64,000 bases of DNA from Tissierella praeacuta_A (GCF_040396155.1 NZ_JBEBOY010000005.1:62001-126000); one strand, 5' to 3'. Shown: positions 24,173 to 34,014, counted from the stretch's first letter. The notes: a model not told the origin generated them from the letters alone. A program made the numbers and translations.

Positions 24173-27100
24173 TTATTTTTCAGATGCTAATCTTTTAATT
24201 GCAACATGGGCATAAACGTAATCCGGCTCATATTCCAATAATATATTGTAATACTTCAGTGCTTCTTCCACCTCTCCTTTGGCTTCTGCTAACATCCCCA
24301 TCAAAGCAAATTTTTCATAACATTTTCCATAGGGACAGTCTTTACATTTTTTGTATTTATCCATTTCAGCAATATAGTATTCAGTCTTTTCAATATCACC
24401 CATATTTATATATGACCTTGTTATATTGTATAGTCTGGCAGGCATATATCCTGTATCTGTAAAATATTCTTTTTCATCGCCTATATCTTTGATACAATAT
24501 TCAATTGATTTTTTAAAATACTTCTCTTTTTTAAATCCTAAAAATTTATACATCATTGCCATACGAAAATAGATATCACTCAGATTATCATAATCTGTTT
24601 TGTCAACATATTTTAATGCTTTTTTGTAATACTGTAAAGCTTTTCTATATTTATTTTGATATATATAAAATCTTCCTAAATCAAAATAAGCATCAATATT
24701 ATTTTTATCTTTACAAATTGCATCTTCATAATAATATTTTGCCTTCGACAAATCACCCTTAAGTCTATAAAAATCTCCCTTTGTACGTATGATTTCATTT
24801 ATATCTGCATCTTCTACATTTTCCATATGTTCCTCACATATTTTAATGCCTTCATCATATTTACCCATTATTGGATATAGTTTACTCAAACTCTCATAAA
24901 ACACATTACTATTAGGAAATCTTTCTAATCCCTTTTTTAAATATTCCTCAGCTTTGTCATATTGTTCCAATATCCTATAAGTTTTTGCTATATTATTAAA
25001 TGGTAAATATGTTTCATCTTCTTCCACATATTCTATAGATTTAAGGTAATACTCCAAAGCCTTATCATATTCTTCCAAATTATGATAGTTGACTCCTAAA
25101 TTGTTATATGAATACGGATTTGTAGGATCTAACTCAATTGATTTTAAATAATTATCTATACATTCTTCAACTCTACCAAGTCTTGAAAGGGTAAGTCCTC
25201 TTACAAGATAGTTATATCCTGTTTCTTGTATCTCAATTAATTTATCTCTATATTTTAAAGCTTCATTATAATAGTTTCTTCTTTTACCTCCTGTTGAGTG
25301 TTGTGCTTTTTCCTCTAACATACTAGCAATTGCAGAATAGGCTTCTGTACGTTCTGGATTAATATCGAGAAGTTTCACATAATATTTTATTGCTTCATCA
25401 AGATTATGTTCTTCCTTATAAGCTGCTGCTAAACGATAAATAATTTTTTCATCATTAGGATACTCCTTATTAAGCTCTGTAAATATATTTATTGCTTCAT
25501 TATATTCTTCCAATTCATGATGTATATATCCTTTATAAAATACAAATTCAATTTTTTGAGTTAATTTAACAGCTTCATTCATAGCATTAAGAGCATCTTG
25601 AAATTCATACATAGCTACACATACATCTGCTTCCGTATATAAAATATCCAAATAAAATTCTTCTTTATAGTCATTTTTTACATGCTCGTCTTTTAAATCT
25701 AACACTAATTTATATGCTTCTTCCTTTACTTCCGCTATGGTTTCCAATGTTTGCCTTAAAGCTTTTACTTTATAAAGCTTTATTTCTTCATTATTTATAC
25801 CATTGTCTTCAGCTCTTTTTATAATATCTAGACAATCTTCGTATTTGCCAAACAGATGGAATGTCTTTATTGCTAGAAGATATGGTATATAATATCCTGG
25901 CTCTATGTTTACAGCATTATAATAATCATCAATTACATCCTGATACCTTTCCATATTGTAATAAGCTTCCTGTCTACATAAATATGCTGGATAATAACCA
26001 GATGCCCTTCTAATTATTTCATCACATATATCTATACATTCTTCATTATATTCATATCTTAAAAATGTCTGTGCTTTATAATTCATATATAGTAGTTTGT
26101 TGCTTTCATCTTTTTCATTTTGAATTGCCTTTTCTAAATAATTTAAAACTTCTTTCAAATTTTCTTCACTTTGTTCTTTTAAGTTTGAAAGAGTCATTGC
26201 AATTGTATAATATGAATATCCAAAATTTGTTAATTTTTTTGCTGTTTCTTCACTTCCATCATCTTCTATTTTTTCTAAATCATCTACCCAAGCCAGTAAA
26301 AGAGGGTATGCTTTTTCATAATTGTTTACAGATAAATATGTTCTTCCCATTAAATTATTATATAATGGTTTTTTATCTTCAGGAATCTCTACATCTTTTA
26401 AAATATCTATAGTATCGTCAAATCTATAGTTTTGATACAAGCACCATCCTAATTCTATTAATGTTTCAAAGTCATTGGGATTTTCATCAAGTTGTTTCTT
26501 ATAGCTTTCTATTAAATATTCATTTGCTCTCATCATTTCATTTAAAGCATTTTGGTCGCCAGAAAAAACATATAGCATATCAAGGAACCATTCTTTTGCT
26601 TTAAGATATTCCTTTTCTACTAAAAAACATTTACCTAATCCTAGTTTTGCACTATAATGATTTGGAAATTTTTCAAGAAGTTTTTCATAATATTCTTTTG
26701 CTCTGGAGATTTCACCTATCTGAAAAGAGACTTCTCCTACGTATAAGATAATATAGTCACAATTAGGATATTTATTTCCCAATTCCATTATAATTTGTTC
26801 TGCATGTTTATTGTTTCCTAATTTTAAATAATGTCTAACAACTTCCACATCTTCATAAGGATGATAGATTATATTACTTTTCATTATCTCAATTTCTTTT
26901 TCTATGCCTTCTAACTCATTATAATCCAGCATATCTTTTACTTTAAAATATTGCTTTATATAATCATCATATTCTCCCAATTCAGGACCTTCAAATAAAT
27001 AAAAGTCCAAAAAATCCTCATAAATAATAGAATTGCATACGAAATCTATAAAATTTTTAGGGAATTTTTCGTAAAGTTTTTCCTTATCCTCTACAATACC

Positions 27101-27514
27101 AAATTGTTCATCTATTAACTTCCACACTTCGTGGGGCAGATAGTATTTATCCATAAAAAAAGCAAGTAATTTTTCTTCAATAATCCCTACTGTATCTAAA
27201 CTTACACAGATATCATCATCTAATAACTCTTTCCATTTATCAATGGTTATTCTGTCTGGAAAATCAAAATATATTTCTTCTATTTTTCTCATCCATTTTC
27301 CAATATCATCTAAGTCATCAAATTCTTTAAATGTTTTTTCTTTCTTTAATTCTTGTATATATGTAATTGCATCTTCATATGATTTTCTAAGTTCTTTAAA
27401 CCCTTCTGGATCATCTTCTGGATTTACATTTACAAGTTTTTTTCTGTATGCAGATTTAACTAGCTCTTCATCCTCAGTTTTTTCGATTCCTAATATCTTC
27501 CAAAACCTTTCCAT
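24173..27514 (-). CDS. Giant TPR protein with N-terminal HPD-less J-like domain
   Basis: About 1113 residues. The first 60 form a J-like domain (MERFWKILGIEKTEDEELVK, AYRKKLVNVNPEDDPEGFKE) in which the catalytic HPD loop of true J-domains is replaced by NVNPEDDPEGF. The rest, from about residue 220, is a long array of tetratricopeptide repeats (for example NPYSYNNLGVNYHNLEEYDK) forming a solenoid. A CxxCxxxxC cluster lies near residues 1057-1065, perhaps a metal site. It probably partners the adjacent HscC Hsp70 as an adaptor. The ATG at 27514 is preferred. A GTG at 27529 overlaps the AAGGTGG site. Confidence 0.82.
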   Translation of the reverse strand: MERFWKILGIEKTEDEELVKSAYRKKLVNVNPEDDPEGFKELRKSYEDAITYIQELKKEKTFKEFDDLDDIGKWMRKIEEIYFDFPDRITIDKWKELLDDDICVSLDTVGIIEEKLLAFFMDKYYLPHEVWKLIDEQFGIVEDKEKLYEKFPKNFIDFVCNSIIYEDFLDFYLFEGPELGEYDDYIKQYFKVKDMLDYNELEGIEKEIEIMKSNIIYHPYEDVEVVRHYLKLGNNKHAEQIIMELGNKYPNCDYIILYVGEVSFQIGEISRAKEYYEKLLEKFPNHYSAKLGLGKCFLVEKEYLKAKEWFLDMLYVFSGDQNALNEMMRANEYLIESYKKQLDENPNDFETLIELGWCLYQNYRFDDTIDILKDVEIPEDKKPLYNNLMGRTYLSVNNYEKAYPLLLAWVDDLEKIEDDGSEETAKKLTNFGYSYYTIAMTLSNLKEQSEENLKEVLNYLEKAIQNEKDESNKLLYMNYKAQTFLRYEYNEECIDICDEIIRRASGYYPAYLCRQEAYYNMERYQDVIDDYYNAVNIEPGYYIPYLLAIKTFHLFGKYEDCLDIIKRAEDNGINNEEIKLYKVKALRQTLETIAEVKEEAYKLVLDLKDEHVKNDYKEEFYLDILYTEADVCVAMYEFQDALNAMNEAVKLTQKIEFVFYKGYIHHELEEYNEAINIFTELNKEYPNDEKIIYRLAAAYKEEHNLDEAIKYYVKLLDINPERTEAYSAIASMLEEKAQHSTGGKRRNYYNEALKYRDKLIEIQETGYNYLVRGLTLSRLGRVEECIDNYLKSIELDPTNPYSYNNLGVNYHNLEEYDKALEYYLKSIEYVEEDETYLPFNNIAKTYRILEQYDKAEEYLKKGLERFPNSNVFYESLSKLYPIMGKYDEGIKICEEHMENVEDADINEIIRTKGDFYRLKGDLSKAKYYYEDAICKDKNNIDAYFDLGRFYIYQNKYRKALQYYKKALKYVDKTDYDNLSDIYFRMAMMYKFLGFKKEKYFKKSIEYCIKDIGDEKEYFTDTGYMPARLYNITRSYINMGDIEKTEYYIAEMDKYKKCKDCPYGKCYEKFALMGMLAEAKGEVEEALKYYNILLEYEPDYVYAHVAIKRLASEK

Positions 27515-27539
27515 TTTCTTTTCGCCCACCTTTATATAA

Positions 27540-27865
27540 GTCTATATTTCTATTAGATAAATTTATTCATACTATTATATGTCGGAATTTTTAATAGAAA
27601 ACTTTAGTTCTACAAAAATAAAATCTTCATTGATAATTCTTCTAAAATCTTTGTTTATAAATTCTTAAGTAAATCTAAGTATAATGATAATTTAATAAAT
27701 TGCAATCCTATATCACACTTAAATTCAATTTTAGAACAACCTATAAAACTGATTCTATAGGATTTCTAATCATTGACAATACTATTAATCCTAAGCTCTC
27801 AGCAAAAAGTAAAAAATTTAGAAAGCACATTCAACTAATCCAAGTTCATCTATAAACAAAATAAA
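27540..27865. other. Intergenic region upstream of the TPR/hscC operon
   Basis: AT-rich stretch expected to hold the promoter of the TPR-hscC operon. No CIRCE-type (TTAGCACTC) repeat or other heat-shock operator was seen, and no gene was recognised. Confidence 0.4.
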
Positions 27866-27888
27866 AAAACTAGCTTTCTACTAGTTTT
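27866..27888 (-). terminator. Terminator of the frameshifted membrane gene
   Basis: AAAACTAG / CTAGTTTT with a 7-nt loop. The minus strand continues into TTTATTTTG, so it terminates the small gene that ends at 27881, whose stop codon lies in the stem. Confidence 0.6.
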
Positions 27889-28107
27889 CTTTGTTTTCTT
27901 CCATGTTTTTTTCTTTTATATTTGATATAAAAAAGAATAAAAAATAATATAATAAACCCATTACGAAAAAAATAAAAATCTTAAAAACAAACACTTTAAA
28001 TCAAGTTCTTCTGAACCAGTTAACATATGAATAAGATCAAATGTAAAATTTAAAACAGTTAAAATAATTGATACCTTAAATGCATTGAAGATAATGGGTT
28101 TATACAA
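27881..28107 (-). pseudogene. Small two-helix membrane protein with a frameshift
   Basis: AAGGAG followed 8 nt later by TTG (28107) opens the frame MYKPIIFNAFKVSIILTVLN, then FTFDLIHMLTGSEELDLK, which soon ends. The adjacent frame continues naturally as VFVFKIFIFFVMGLLYYFLF and FISNIKEKNMEENKEN to a stop at 27881. One missing T in the GATTTAAAG run accounts for the break: GATTTTAAAG would give DFKVFVFK. The intact product would be about 75 residues with two membrane helices and a charged tail. Either a true mutation or a homopolymer sequencing error. Confidence 0.5.
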
Positions 28108-28226
28108 TATTCTCGCTCCTTTTAAAATTTCTTATCCTGCTACACAATAGCTTTCTTTATAGATTAATAGGTTCAAACTTAAATTATATAATCTAAAAAC
28201 ACTTAAGTGATCTATGAATTACTTAT

Positions 28227-29885
28227 CTAATTATTTTTCAATAAATTCATAATGGTTTTATATACTAATTGAGGCGCTATTTCAAAGGAGTATTTCTTCT
28301 CAATTCTCTCTGTGAATTTATGTGCATCTTTACCAAAAGCTCCTATATCCAATACTGGTAAATCCAACTTTTGCATATCTTCTAATGGCAAATTATATTT
28401 AGTCCCAAAACCAGGCATATTGTTTTTTAATGCTGCTATAATTTTAGGATCCTTTGGTGCTGCTCCATAGCTTAAATCTGAAATATAAGGGAAAAATTTC
28501 TTGTATACCAGATTATAATCCGATTCTGTTGTGTTTATAGCATCGGCTACTGCATCAAGTAGTGCTTTTTCTTTTGGTGCACTTCCTTCTACATAAATAT
28601 GAGGATAATATGGGGGCGTATAATATATTATAACAACAGGTTCCCTATAAGACCATAGATTATGAGTCTCTTCTACTAATTTTAATGAAAATTCTCTTTG
28701 GTCTATTGACTCATTTTCTAGCATTTCCTCAGTAATTTTCCTAATTTTTTCATCAAGCTCATTTCCAATTTCCGACTTTACTTTTTGATATAATTCCTCA
28801 TACGTTAATACTTTTGCTTTCCAAGGAAGTTCTTCATATTTTCTTCCTGCCAATTTACAAAATCTTTCATATTGTGTATTTAGACTATCAATAGTTGACT
28901 GAAAAGCTTCCAAAGCAGCATTCTTCATCTTTATCAATACTTCATCTGGCGTACTGCAATGTGTTGCATAATTGAAAAATAGAGTAGAGGTTTTTGCTAT
29001 TTGCACTGAATATTCCGGCTTTAAATCTCTTTGTTTTAAAGTAATTGGAGGAAGGGAAACCTCTCCTTCTGCTACATCACAAAAATCAACATTTAAATTA
29101 ATTCTATTTGTAATAGAAGAAGCTATTTGATTTGGATCTATTCCTTTAAATGATTCTCCAACATGTGTTTCTTTTCCTACTATATAGAATGATGGCATCA
29201 ATTTACCTACCGTGCCTATATATACATATTTATTTTCATCACCTTCAAATTCAGATGTCATATAATCGGTATCTAAAAGCGCCAAATACTCAAGCTCTTC
29301 CTGCTCTTTTATCTTAATTAATTCTGGTATAACAGATAGCATACCACCAGAGTTCCCTTCTTCATCACAAACAGCAGCGTATATTAAATTACCTTCAAAA
29401 TTTTCTATATTCTTTGATATATATTCCATCAATGCTATTATAATAGCATCACCAGTCTTCATATCGAAAATTCCTCTGCCAAATAAATATTCACCTGATT
29501 CTAAATCACGTCTTACCTCTTCTGGTAATGTAGATGATATCTCTTTAAATTTCTTTGTTAACTCATATGGCTTATTGGCATATTCTTTTAAACTACCATA
29601 ATCAGAAATACCAACTGTATCACTATGACCTATCATTAATACAGTATTTTTACTATTTCCTTTCTTTCCTTTTAACATTGCCATAACAGATTTTCTACCT
29701 AGATTATCATTAGGCATATGTACAAATTTTATATGATTAGGATTTTCTTTATAATAATCCATCTCTGAAAAAATATCATAAATTTTTTGTACAGAATCTA
29801 ACTCTCCTAGTGTTTCTACTACGCTTAGTTGATTTGTTAATTCCACTGCAATCTGCTCAATTCTCTCTGCAATCTGCTTATTCAT
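28227..29885 (-). CDS. rocB: RocB-type M20 peptidase/amidohydrolase (arginine utilisation)
   Basis: A 552-residue zinc-peptidase-like protein of the M20 family. Its length and sequence match RocB of arginine catabolism operons (Bacillus RocB is about 566 residues). Metal-site motifs are conserved: GHSDTVG near residue 87, GIFDMKTGDAI (the bridging Asp) near 140 and VCDEEGNSGG with the catalytic Glu near 171. The precise reaction of RocB is not established. It lies 39 nt behind an AGCS symporter gene and is probably co-transcribed. The nearby ornithine-fermentation island fits a role in arginine/ornithine peptide or amide use. Confidence 0.88.
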   Translation of the reverse strand: MNKQIAERIEQIAVELTNQLSVVETLGELDSVQKIYDIFSEMDYYKENPNHIKFVHMPNDNLGRKSVMAMLKGKKGNSKNTVLMIGHSDTVGISDYGSLKEYANKPYELTKKFKEISSTLPEEVRRDLESGEYLFGRGIFDMKTGDAIIIALMEYISKNIENFEGNLIYAAVCDEEGNSGGMLSVIPELIKIKEQEELEYLALLDTDYMTSEFEGDENKYVYIGTVGKLMPSFYIVGKETHVGESFKGIDPNQIASSITNRINLNVDFCDVAEGEVSLPPITLKQRDLKPEYSVQIAKTSTLFFNYATHCSTPDEVLIKMKNAALEAFQSTIDSLNTQYERFCKLAGRKYEELPWKAKVLTYEELYQKVKSEIGNELDEKIRKITEEMLENESIDQREFSLKLVEETHNLWSYREPVVIIYYTPPYYPHIYVEGSAPKEKALLDAVADAINTTESDYNLVYKKFFPYISDLSYGAAPKDPKIIAALKNNMPGFGTKYNLPLEDMQKLDLPVLDIGAFGKDAHKFTERIEKKYSFEIAPQLVYKTIMNLLKNN

Positions 29886-29924
29886 AACATACCTCCTAAA
29901 TCTAAATTCTCCATTCTCAATTAT

Positions 29925-31295
29925 TTATTTTCTCTTAGCCTCTGGATAAAATGCAGGATTATTGAAAAAATCATCCTTCAATTCTCTAACTTGGTTTCTC
30001 ATTAATACTAATCCTATCATATTAGGAATGATAATAGAAGCTAAAAGTATATCTAAGAAACTATATAAAAATTCTATACCTCCATATGCACCTAAGAATA
30101 TTGCTATTAGATAAATAAATTTCATTACTTGAGAAAACTTTGTTCCAAATAAATATTCAGCTTGTTTTTCACCATAAAATACAATAACTATTATAGTGGA
30201 CATTACAAATAATGTAATGCTCAAAGTTACGATTCCTCCTCCAAGATTTGCCCCCATTAACGCCTGAAATGCTCTTGCAGGCATACTAGCTGCTTCTGAT
30301 GATGGAATTGTCTTCCATATGCCAGAGGTTAAAACAACCATAGCTGTCATGGTACAAACGATTAAAGTATCAACTATGATTTCAAATATACCCCAGAATG
30401 CTTGTCGAACTGGATGGTCGGTTATTGCAGCTGCATGAGCTATAGGTGCTGTACCCATACCAGCTTCGTTAGAATAAGTGCCTCTTGCAATACCACGACT
30501 AATGGTTTGTGATATCATTGCACCGCCAAAACCGCCAACTGCTGCCATAGGTGTAAATGCATGTTTAAATATTAATACAATAATAGATGGTAATTCGGTG
30601 ATATTTACAATAGTAATGACTAATGCACCTAATAAATAAACTCCTGCCATAAAAGGAACTAACCTTTCTGAGACTTGAACTATTCTTTGAATTCCGCCAT
30701 AAACAACAATACCAACTAATACAGCAATAGCTGCACCTGAAACCCAATTTGGAATATTAAGAGTAGCAGCTGTTTGCACTACTGAAATAGTTTGAGTAGC
30801 TACAGATGGGATGATTTCAAGCATTAAACAAAAAGCAAATAATTTTCCCAACCAAGGAGCATTTAACCCCTTATCCAAATAATATTGAGGTCCCCCAACA
30901 TATTCACCTAATTCATTTTTTTCCCTATATTTTATACCTAAAACAATTTCACTAAACTTTGATGCACTACCTATAAAAGCAGTTAACCACATCCAGAAAA
31001 CAGCTCCTGGTCCGCCAAAGGCTATGGCCACAGGTACACCAACAATATTAGCTGCACCTATGGTAGATGCCAATGCAGCAGAGGCAGCTTGAAAAGGTGA
31101 TACAGTACCTTCACCTTTTTCTGGTTTTTTTAACATCTTACCAAAGGTTTCTCTGCAGATAAAGCCAAAATACTTAAATTGAAAAAAACCTAAAGAAAAA
31201 GTTAAGATTAATCCACCACCAAATAAAATGACAAGCATTGGAGTTCCCCAAATCCAATTAGAAATACTGACAATAAAGCTCATAAAAGTATCCAT
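29925..31295 (-). CDS. AGCS-family sodium:amino-acid symporter
   Basis: A 456-residue alanine/glycine:cation symporter family member with about eleven membrane helices. Family signatures are clear: GSASKFSEIVLGIKYREK, EYVGGPQYYLDKGL and SNEAGMGTAPIAHAAA. These carriers import alanine, glycine or glutamine with sodium or protons. Here the rocB neighbour suggests an arginine/ornithine-related or general amino-acid substrate (inference). The start ATG lies behind TTAGGAGG. No regulatory motif was recognised upstream. Confidence 0.92.
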   Translation of the reverse strand: MDTFMSFIVSISNWIWGTPMLVILFGGGLILTFSLGFFQFKYFGFICRETFGKMLKKPEKGEGTVSPFQAASAALASTIGAANIVGVPVAIAFGGPGAVFWMWLTAFIGSASKFSEIVLGIKYREKNELGEYVGGPQYYLDKGLNAPWLGKLFAFCLMLEIIPSVATQTISVVQTAATLNIPNWVSGAAIAVLVGIVVYGGIQRIVQVSERLVPFMAGVYLLGALVITIVNITELPSIIVLIFKHAFTPMAAVGGFGGAMISQTISRGIARGTYSNEAGMGTAPIAHAAAITDHPVRQAFWGIFEIIVDTLIVCTMTAMVVLTSGIWKTIPSSEAASMPARAFQALMGANLGGGIVTLSITLFVMSTIIVIVFYGEKQAEYLFGTKFSQVMKFIYLIAIFLGAYGGIEFLYSFLDILLASIIIPNMIGLVLMRNQVRELKDDFFNNPAFYPEAKRK

Positions 31296-31417
31296 GATTT
31301 TTCCTCCTAAACCTTTATTTTTATCTCATATATATTAATATAAAGATATTCATTCTTAGAAAAAACATGTCTGAATATAGTGAATATTAAGTTATTTTTC
31401 TAAATTTTAAAAAATAA

Positions 31418-31462
31418 AAAAGATATTTTATAGTAAACATTTTTTACTATAAAATATCTTTT
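31418..31462 (-). terminator. rarA terminator
   Basis: Perfect 20-bp AT-rich stem (arms 31418-31437 and 31443-31462) 21 nt past the rarA stop, with a T-rich minus-strand exit. Confidence 0.75.
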
Positions 31463-31483
31463 GCGATTTATAACCTTATTATA

Positions 31484-32800
31484 CTATTTATTATATTTAG
31501 CTAATCTTTCCTTTATTGCTTTTTCATATCCATTTTCTGTAGGTTCGTAATATTTCTTACCTACAAATTCACTTGGCAAATATTGTTGTGGAATAAAAGC
31601 ACCTTCATAATCATGGGGATATTTATATCCTATACTATTTCCTAAATTTTTAGCTCCAGGATAAGATCCATCCTTTAAATGGGTGGGAACTTTTCCTATT
31701 TCCTTAGATTTTATATCTTCTAACGCTCTATTTATACCAACATATGCCGCATTACTTTTTGGGGCAGTAGCTATATATACTACAGCTTGAGCTAAAGGTA
31801 TCCGCCCTTCAGGCATACCTATTACATTTACAGCATTGAAAGCTGATACTGCTATGTTTAATGCATTTGGATCAGCATTTCCTACATCCTCTGATGCACA
31901 TATAATTATACGTCTTGCAATAAACTTAGGGTCTTCTCCTGCATTAATCATCTTTGCCAGCCAATACAAAGCTGCATCTGGATCCGAACCCCTCATACTT
32001 TTTATAAAAGCAGAAACAGTATCATAATGTTCATCTCCATCTTTATCATATCTAGCTGTTTTTATCTGAATAGAATCCTTTATTGTATCTAAATCTATCT
32101 GTATTATTCCATTTTCATCTGCAGGTGTAGAAAGTACTCCTATTTCAAGGGAGTTAAGTACAGTTCTTCCATCTCCATCTGCTATAGTGATTAAATAGTC
32201 TATTGCTTCCTCTGTTATATTTATATTATATTCTCCTAATCCCTTTTCTTTATTGGACATGGCATTTTTTATAAGATTTCTTAGATCTTCTCTAGTCAAA
32301 GATTCTAGTTTTAAAATCATGACTCGAGATAGTAATGCCTTATTTACTTCGAAATAAGGATTCTCTGTAGTAGCACCTATTAAAATAATTATTCCCCTTT
32401 CTACAAAGGGAAGAAGTGCATCTTGTTGAGATTTATTAAATCTATGTATCTCATCAACAAAAAGAATGGTTCTCTTATTATATAATTTTAAGTTTTCTTC
32501 TGCTCTATTCATTACATCCCTAATATCTTTTACTCCAGATGTTATGGCTGACAATTTTTCAAATGTCATATTTGTAGTATTGGCTATTATCATAGCTAAA
32601 GTAGTCTTACCTGTTCCAGGAGGTCCAAAAAATATCATGGAAGTAATTCTATCTGCCTTTATTGCTCTACTTAAGAATTTACCTTGTCCTAAAATATGGT
32701 CCTGCCCTACAAATTCATCTATTTTTTCAGGCCTCATCCTATCGGCTAAAGGTGCGTTTGTTTTAAGTTTTTTTTCCATACTTAAAGTAAATAAATCCAT
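31484..32800 (-). CDS. rarA: Replication-associated recombination AAA+ ATPase RarA/MgsA
   Basis: A 438-residue clamp-loader-like AAA+ protein that acts at stalled replication forks. An N-terminal LADRMRPEKIDEFVGQDHIL motif is followed by Walker A GPPGTGKT near residue 59, Walker B ILFVDEIHRF near 115, sensor ATTENPYFEVN, and the C-terminal tetramerisation domain (YDKDGDEHYDTVSAFIKSMR, GSDPDAALYWLAKMI). Length and motif order match the family well. It is read 41 nt after the M20 amidohydrolase stop and may share its transcript. Confidence 0.93.
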   Translation of the reverse strand: MDLFTLSMEKKLKTNAPLADRMRPEKIDEFVGQDHILGQGKFLSRAIKADRITSMIFFGPPGTGKTTLAMIIANTTNMTFEKLSAITSGVKDIRDVMNRAEENLKLYNKRTILFVDEIHRFNKSQQDALLPFVERGIIILIGATTENPYFEVNKALLSRVMILKLESLTREDLRNLIKNAMSNKEKGLGEYNINITEEAIDYLITIADGDGRTVLNSLEIGVLSTPADENGIIQIDLDTIKDSIQIKTARYDKDGDEHYDTVSAFIKSMRGSDPDAALYWLAKMINAGEDPKFIARRIIICASEDVGNADPNALNIAVSAFNAVNVIGMPEGRIPLAQAVVYIATAPKSNAAYVGINRALEDIKSKEIGKVPTHLKDGSYPGAKNLGNSIGYKYPHDYEGAFIPQQYLPSEFVGKKYYEPTENGYEKAIKERLAKYNK

Positions 32801-32841
32801 ATTATCACCTAATTAATTTATATTACCAGCTTTACTGGTTC

Positions 32842-34005
32842 CTATTTCTGAGAAGCTTTAAACTCTTCCATTATTTTTTCAAATAAATCTTTATCTTGAA
32901 TAACTTGAATTCCAGTTTTTACTAAAGCATTAATTGTTATTATCATATTTTCATAAGCCTTATCTGTTAAAGTTGCATCCCTAAATTCCCTAGTATGTGC
33001 AGCAATACTATCATCACCATATATACCAAAGTAAGGATGAATAGCAGGACAAACATGGCTTACATTACCCATGTCTACAGAACCAAAAGATACTTTTGTC
33101 TTATCAGGATTTTCTATACCCTGAGCCTTTAGGTTTTGACTAAATATCTCAGATAAACTTTCGTTAGTCACTAAATCATCATATGAAAACTCATAATTAG
33201 ACATTTCCAAACTGGTTCCTGTAGCTAAAGCAGCACCTTTAGCACAATTTTTAACCTTTTCTATTAATTCTTTCATATAGGCCTTAGTTGTAGTTCTTAC
33301 ATAAAATTGAGCAATAGCCAAATCTGGAACTATATTAGCAGCCTTGCCCCCTTCAGTTATAACTCCATGAATTCTAGCAGAAGGCAATATATGTTCTCTT
33401 AATGCATTTATACTATTAAAAGTCATTATTACTGCATCCAATGCATTGATACCTTTTTCCGGGTCTGAAGCTGCATGTGAAGCCTTACCTTTAAATGTAA
33501 ACTGTATAGGTTCTAATGCTAAGGATGTCCCGCTTTTACTATATGTAGATGCTGGATGAGCTAACATAGCTATATCAACATCATTGAAAGCTCCTTTATC
33601 TACCATTGTAACTTTTGCCCCATTAGTTTCTTCTGCTGGTGTCCCAAAAACTACAACATTTCCCCCTATTTCATCTAATAGATGTTTTAATACTATGGCT
33701 GCTCCTGTATTAGTGGTTCCAAGTAAATTATGACCGCATCCATGTCCTATTTCAGGTAAAGCATCATATTCAGATAAATAACATATTGTAGGTCCTTCTT
33801 TTTTGCTTTTATAATAGGCCTTAAATGCAGTTTTTATACCTAAATATTCTTCCTCTACTTGAAATCCATGCTTTTTTAAAATATCTATATGAGCCTTTGA
33901 AGATTTAAACTCTTCATTTCCCAATTCTGGATTGTGATAAATATACTCATTTAATTTTTTTAAATCATCTAATATGCTATAAGTAATACTGTTAATCTTT
34001 TTCAT
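32842..34005 (-). CDS. M20-family amidohydrolase (aminoacylase-like)
   Basis: A 387-residue dinuclear metal amidohydrolase of the M20D type (AbgB/aminobenzoyl-glutamate hydrolase and peptidase M20 domain-containing 2 group). Visible metal or catalytic motifs are EYDALPEIGHGCGHN near residue 85, TPAEETNGAK near 128 and AHPASTYS near 150, with the dimerisation lid starting at FTFKGKASHAA. It cleaves an N-acyl or peptide-like amide bond in the cytoplasm. The substrate cannot be read from sequence. The ATG at 34005 lies 9 nt after AGGTGGG. The ATG at 34014 directly abuts it. Confidence 0.88.
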   Translation of the reverse strand: MKKINSITYSILDDLKKLNEYIYHNPELGNEEFKSSKAHIDILKKHGFQVEEEYLGIKTAFKAYYKSKKEGPTICYLSEYDALPEIGHGCGHNLLGTTNTGAAIVLKHLLDEIGGNVVVFGTPAEETNGAKVTMVDKGAFNDVDIAMLAHPASTYSKSGTSLALEPIQFTFKGKASHAASDPEKGINALDAVIMTFNSINALREHILPSARIHGVITEGGKAANIVPDLAIAQFYVRTTTKAYMKELIEKVKNCAKGAALATGTSLEMSNYEFSYDDLVTNESLSEIFSQNLKAQGIENPDKTKVSFGSVDMGNVSHVCPAIHPYFGIYGDDSIAAHTREFRDATLTDKAYENMIITINALVKTGIQVIQDKDLFEKIMEEFKASQK

Positions 34006-34014
34006 TATATTCAT

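Noticed and set aside
27540..27865. Possible heat-shock operator (CIRCE) upstream of the TPR/hscC operon
   Set aside because: I looked for the TTAGCACTC/GAGTGCTAA pair and did not find it, so HrcA control cannot be claimed.
31296..31483. Sigma-54 promoter before the AGCS/rocB pair
   Set aside because: No TGGC...TTGC pair with correct spacing was found upstream of the symporter, so membership in the same sigma-54 regulon is not supported by sequence.
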